A DNA stretch of 9,124 bases from the NCBI GenBank assembly GCA_009703445.1, contig WLGA01000040.1, positions 1-9,124 of the forward strand. The letters are read 5' to 3'. The position numbers and the translations under genes were made by a program. The notes beneath the pieces are model-generated. The model saw only the letters and a list, made by a program, of their open reading frames with translations, was not told where the DNA came from and ran no database searches. Origin of the DNA: Actinomycetota bacterium. Its GTDB lineage: Bacteria; Actinomycetota; Actinomycetes; Actinomycetales; Microbacteriaceae. Every line of letters begins with the position of its first letter. The stretch's first letter is position 1. Positions 6,599 to 9,124 of this stretch are shown here, one piece after another.

Positions 6599-7579
6599 AT
6601 GAATATTTCTTCGAGCCAGGCCACCCCATCCATGGATGGCGACTTGGTTCGACTCGTTCAGCTCGATGAGAGTGCCCTCGAGCCCTATTTGGAGATGCTG
6701 GGGGACCCCGAAGGCCGCCGGTTAACGGCAACCAAGGCGGTTTTCTCGAGGCCCCAAATCATTGAATGGTTGAGTTCTCGTGCGACCACTGCAGGTCGAA
6801 GTGACTGGGCGATCATCGAACAAAGCACGGGCGAATTTGCCGGCGAAATCGTCCTGAATGAATTCGACGAAAAGAAGAATTCGATGAATCTTCGAATCGC
6901 TCTCCGTGGCTCCGATTGGTTCGGGCGTGGCCTCGGCGGTGAGGCTATCCAACTCGTCCTCGAGCATGTTTTCAATAACACCAAGCTTTCAAAAATCACG
7001 CTAGAGGTGCTCACCGAGAATGCCCGAGCGATTGGCGCATACGAGAAATCTGGTTTTCAACCCGGCCGAGAATTCAGCGAAGGCAAGCATCGCTTCTTGC
7101 GCATGTCTTGCGACCGATACGACTTCATCCGAGCCCTTGCCGAACGCAAGATGGCCGAACACATCGATCTGGAAAATTGGCAGTTCGGTTTTGACAGCGC
7201 AAAGCGTCGGGCCGGGCTTTGCAACTACACGAACAAGACCATCACCATCTCGCGATACTTGGTCGACATTCACACCATCGATGAATCGATGCAGGTGGTG
7301 CTGCACGAGGTTGCGCACGCGATGTGTGGCAAGCGCGACGGGCACAGTAAAAAGTGGTTGGCTACTGCAAAGTCGATCGGCTACCGGGCAGAGCGCTTCA
7401 CCGGCACCGAGATCGCCCAGGAGACGGCAACCTGGGTGGGCACCTGCAAGAACGGCCACACGCACTATCGCTATCGGCAGCCGAGCCGCCCTTTGGCCTG
7501 TGGGCTATGCGGCCGAGGTTTCAGCCGGTCAAACTTGATTGTGTGGCAGCACCGGGATGAGTTAGAGCTCGAGGATTAG
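6599..7579 (+). CDS. Fusion protein: GNAT N-acetyltransferase + SprT-like zinc metallopeptidase
   Basis: One uninterrupted 326-residue frame carries two complete domains. Residues about 15-172 form a RimJ/RimL-type GNAT acetyltransferase: acetyl-CoA loop in GRGLGGEAIQLVLEHVF (109-125) and TENARAIGAYEKSGF (139-153). Residues about 185-326 form a SprT-like peptidase: GLCNYTNKTITISRYL (206-221), the zinc site HEVAH (236-240) with third ligand His249 in DGHSKKW, then a zinc ribbon with Cys283, His287, Cys301 and Cys304. SprT relatives include the DNA-protein-crosslink protease Spartan; bacterial members are poorly understood. The GNAT substrate is unknown. The chosen ATG at 6599 has no ribosome site; GTG at 6566 (11 residues longer) and ATG at 6632 remain possible. 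It is the only rightward gene here, divergent from the permease and convergent with crtEb, so probably transcribed alone. Confidence 0.88.
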   Translation: MNISSSQATPSMDGDLVRLVQLDESALEPYLEMLGDPEGRRLTATKAVFSRPQIIEWLSSRATTAGRSDWAIIEQSTGEFAGEIVLNEFDEKKNSMNLRIALRGSDWFGRGLGGEAIQLVLEHVFNNTKLSKITLEVLTENARAIGAYEKSGFQPGREFSEGKHRFLRMSCDRYDFIRALAERKMAEHIDLENWQFGFDSAKRRAGLCNYTNKTITISRYLVDIHTIDESMQVVLHEVAHAMCGKRDGHSKKWLATAKSIGYRAERFTGTEIAQETATWVGTCKNGHTHYRYRQPSRPLACGLCGRGFSRSNLIVWQHRDELELED

Positions 7580-8421
7580 ATCCAGGCGAGAGTGACCACG
7601 GCACCGGCAAAGAAGTTCAGCCAGATGAAAAGCTTCCAGCCGCGGTTTGCATCTTCACAGGTGGCATCGGTGATGTTCCAGTGTCGCCCGACAATCACCA
7701 GGTATGGAACTGCGGCCCAAAGTAGATTCGGCATTCCGGCTAGAGCAACGAACCCAGCGGCAATCAGATACGCAAGGAATGAGAATCGCACGGTGTTGCG
7801 AGCACCGATGACCGTGGCAATTGACGAGATGCCACCTTCTCTATCGGCTCGAACATCTTGCACCGCGCCGAATGCGTGAGAGGCAACACCCCAGAGCGTG
7901 AACGCGCCAAGGTAGAGCAAAAAGTTTGGGTTGGCCAGGTCGGCCCCGGCCAGAGAGAGCCCGAATACGGCAGGACCAACAAAGTGGCTTGCCGAGGTCA
8001 GTGAGTCGAGGAACGGCTTCTCTTTGAAGCGCAGGCCGCGAGCGCTATAGGCGATTACCGTGAATAGGAAGAAGTAGAGCCAGCCGGTTGATTCGGAGGT
8101 GCCGACGAAGGTTAGGTAGAGCACAAAAGGCACTGAACTAAATACGGCTGCAACCACGGTTAGGCGATGGAATCGCGGTTCAAGCAACGCGCCCTCGATG
8201 CCACCCTTGCGAGGGTTACGAAGGTCGCTTTCATAATCAAAGACGTCGTTGATTCCATACATGAGCAGGTTGTATGGAATAAGGAAGAAGAGTGTGCCGA
8301 TAATCAGGGGAGCATCGATAACGCCGGTGCTCAGGTAATAGGCAACCGCGAAGGGGTAGGCGGTGTTGATCCAAGAAATCGGTCGCGACACCCAAAAGAG
8401 CGTCTTGATGGTTTCGATCAC
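7576..8421 (-). CDS. crtEb: Lycopene elongase / UbiA-family prenyltransferase (CrtEb-like)
   Basis: A 281-residue membrane protein of the UbiA superfamily with about eight hydrophobic segments. Both Asp-rich prenyl-diphosphate/Mg sites are present: NDVFDYESD (58-66) and QDVRADREGG (188-197). In C50-carotenoid pathways this enzyme adds a C5 unit to each end of lycopene, giving flavuxanthin or a related acyclic C50 product. The gene follows crtYe and crtYf, the same order as in Corynebacterium glutamicum, which makes lycopene elongase far more likely than a quinone or chlorophyll prenyltransferase. The start is GTG at 8421, overlapping the crtYf stop by 4 bp (GTGA), with GGAG at 8427-8430 as ribosome site. 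Its stop interlocks with the stop of the convergent GNAT-SprT gene. Confidence 0.88.
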   Translation of the reverse strand: MIETIKTLFWVSRPISWINTAYPFAVAYYLSTGVIDAPLIIGTLFFLIPYNLLMYGINDVFDYESDLRNPRKGGIEGALLEPRFHRLTVVAAVFSSVPFVLYLTFVGTSESTGWLYFFLFTVIAYSARGLRFKEKPFLDSLTSASHFVGPAVFGLSLAGADLANPNFLLYLGAFTLWGVASHAFGAVQDVRADREGGISSIATVIGARNTVRFSFLAYLIAAGFVALAGMPNLLWAAVPYLVIVGRHWNITDATCEDANRGWKLFIWLNFFAGAVVTLAWI

Positions 8422-8723
8422 TTCTTCTCCGCCTGCTTTTGTTTGCGCCTAGTCATGGCCGACCAAACCGAAGGAACAATCAGCACTGCCGCAATCGTAT
8501 AGGCGAAGTCTTCGATGGGAGCCAAACCAATGAACAGCCCTAAGATTTTGCTGGCGTCGTAAGCCACGATTTCCGAGGCGATAATCAGGTTGTCGAAAAT
8601 GGCGGTTAGCGCGAGCATCGGCACCATCGCGACCAAGTATGCGGGCCAGCGGTTCTTAGGAACCAGCAATAGCGCGAAAAAGGAAGCAGCAATAAAAACG
8701 AGATTTAGCACGAAGTAGTTCAT
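8418..8723 (-). CDS. crtYf: C50 carotenoid cyclase subunit CrtYf-like (heterodimeric lycopene-cyclase domain)
   Basis: A 101-residue membrane protein with three hydrophobic segments (about 3-21, 28-44, 62-86) and a lysine/arginine-rich tail. The lycopene-cyclase-domain acid motif appears as APIEDFAY (68-75). In corynebacteria and Micrococcus two small proteins of this kind pair to cyclise the ends of the C50 precursor, giving decaprenoxanthin (epsilon rings) or sarcinaxanthin (gamma rings); sequence inspection does not show which ring is made here. The ATG at 8723 overlaps the crtYe stop by 4 bp (ATGA) and follows a G-rich stretch that may serve as ribosome site. A longer in-frame extension upstream would merely read through crtYe in another frame. 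The e/f assignment rests on gene order. Confidence 0.85.
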   Translation of the reverse strand: MNYFVLNLVFIAASFFALLLVPKNRWPAYLVAMVPMLALTAIFDNLIIASEIVAYDASKILGLFIGLAPIEDFAYTIAAVLIVPSVWSAMTRRKQKQAEKK

Positions 8724-9058
8724 GATTTCGCCCCGGCTCGTTTGTCTCTTCTGCCGTGCACAAATCTGCCCAATCCGAGAAAGACCTCGAGGGTTGAATA
8801 GCAGAGCAGGGATAGGAAGAGAACTTCCTCGATCGGCAGCTCCGGAGCCAGCAGCAGACCGGTTAGCCCGACAGTTTCGCCGCGGAAAAAGATTCCATTG
8901 GCGATGCCAAAGATGTCCCAAATCAGAAAGAAGGCCACGCCTACCGAGATTGAAACGGCACCTGCGAGCCAGTCACGAAAGAAAACCAGCTTGTGCCTTC
9001 TGTCGAGGCCGACCAGCCCAAGTAGCGAAACTACGAGCGCCAACAGGTAGAGGCCCAA
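8720..9058 (-). CDS. crtYe: C50 carotenoid cyclase subunit CrtYe-like (heterodimeric lycopene-cyclase domain)
   Basis: A small membrane protein of 112 residues with hydrophobic segments at about 2-18, 30-50, 62-72 and 78-94. The family motif ELPIEEVLF (73-81) holds the conserved acidic pair, preceded by FFRGETVGL (57-65); the tail is basic. It should pair with the next gene product as a heterodimeric carotenoid cyclase in the cell membrane. The start is taken as TTG at 9058, one base after the TAA of the upstream gene, with GGAAGG at 9071-9076, slightly distant, as ribosome site. The frame stays open to the window edge, but that upstream part has poor codons and overlaps what looks like the true end of another gene, so the longer reading is rejected. 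TTG at 9043 is another possible start. Confidence 0.83.
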   Translation of the reverse strand: MGLYLLALVVSLLGLVGLDRRHKLVFFRDWLAGAVSISVGVAFFLIWDIFGIANGIFFRGETVGLTGLLLAPELPIEEVLFLSLLCYSTLEVFLGLGRFVHGRRDKRAGAKS

Positions 9059-9059
9059 G

Positions 9060-9124
9060 TTACTTGAGGCCCTTCCAGCCGTTCTGGCCAACCGGCTTGA
9101 TCTCGTTCTTGATTGGTCCTGCGC
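9060..9124 (-). CDS. C-terminal end of the gene upstream of crtYe, possibly phytoene desaturase
   Basis: The last 20 codons of a gene entering from the right edge, ending in TAA at 9062-9060. The translated tail ends in PVGQNGWKGLK. Third positions are mostly C or G (AAG AAC GAG ATC AAG), unlike the competing frame, which supports real coding. It ends one base before the crtYe start, so it belongs to the same operon. In the Corynebacterium glutamicum cluster the gene in this place is crtI, but the tail alone does not identify the family. Confidence 0.5.
   Translation of the reverse strand, partial: AGPIKNEIKPVGQNGWKGLK

Noticed and set aside
6546..6602. Possible 18-codon leader ORF (GTG at 6546 to TGA at 6602) ending over the ATG at 6599, next to GGAGG
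   Set aside because: The GGAGG touches the GTG with no spacing, so it cannot serve as its ribosome site. The peptide has no feature and the overlap with ATG is probably chance.
7001..7465. Minus-strand 154-codon frame opposite the SprT domain
   Set aside because: The forward frame holds HEVAH, the distal His and the zinc ribbon; the reverse frame has no motif and no start context.
8418..8921. 167-codon reading of CrtYf from an upstream start at 8921
   Set aside because: The upstream 66 codons run through crtYe in another frame, giving a low-complexity basic sequence. The ATG at 8723 with its ATGA overlap is the natural start.
8720..9091. Longer CrtYe starting at TTG 9091
   Set aside because: The extra residues read in a frame with poor codons across the end of an upstream gene whose own frame has good codon use and a TAA at 9062-9060. 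CrtYe homology begins near 9058.

Overview
The window looks like chromosomal DNA from a streamlined actinobacterium, most likely of the Microbacteriaceae. The reasons are: moderate GC with C/G-rich third positions; genes packed with 1-4 bp overlaps; several GTG and TTG starts; an actinobacterial nrtR-nadA-nadB-nadC cluster; and a C50-carotenoid cassette with split lycopene cyclase genes. A freshwater planktonic lineage such as the Luna group would fit, but that is inference from style and gene content only.

Layout. Positions 1-4541 (minus strand) hold one operon read leftward: nrtR, nadA, nadB, nadC and the start of a cysteine desulfurase gene cut by the window edge. NadB and NadA convert aspartate and dihydroxyacetone phosphate to quinolinate, and NadC converts quinolinate to nicotinate mononucleotide. 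The cysteine desulfurase probably supplies sulfur for the 4Fe-4S cluster of NadA. NrtR is a Nudix-derived repressor whose Nudix box has lost its catalytic residues. In the 75 bp ahead of nrtR there is a good sigma-70-type promoter whose -10 and -35 boxes are each covered by one copy of a 17-bp dyad. The two dyads are 33 bp apart, which is the clearest regulatory signal in the window.

Positions 4617-6524 (minus strand) hold a pyrimidine-salvage pair: an NCS1-family permease and a yeast-type cytosine deaminase. They read toward the nad operon with no visible terminator between. The permease gene uses noticeably different codons from its neighbours. Its upstream region, shared with a divergent gene, contains a 7-bp direct repeat at 11-bp spacing and a 6+6 bp inverted repeat.

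Positions 6599-7579 (plus strand) hold the only rightward gene, encoding an unusual single protein that joins a GNAT acetyltransferase to a SprT-like zinc metallopeptidase with a C-terminal zinc ribbon.

Positions 7576-9124 (minus strand) hold the end of a carotenoid operon: the last 20 codons of an upstream gene, then crtYe, crtYf and crtEb, joined by overlaps or single-base gaps. These would turn lycopene into a cyclic C50 carotenoid of the decaprenoxanthin/sarcinaxanthin type. No RNA genes, insertion sequences, CRISPR arrays or intrinsic terminators were seen, and no gene-free stretch exceeds 100 bp.
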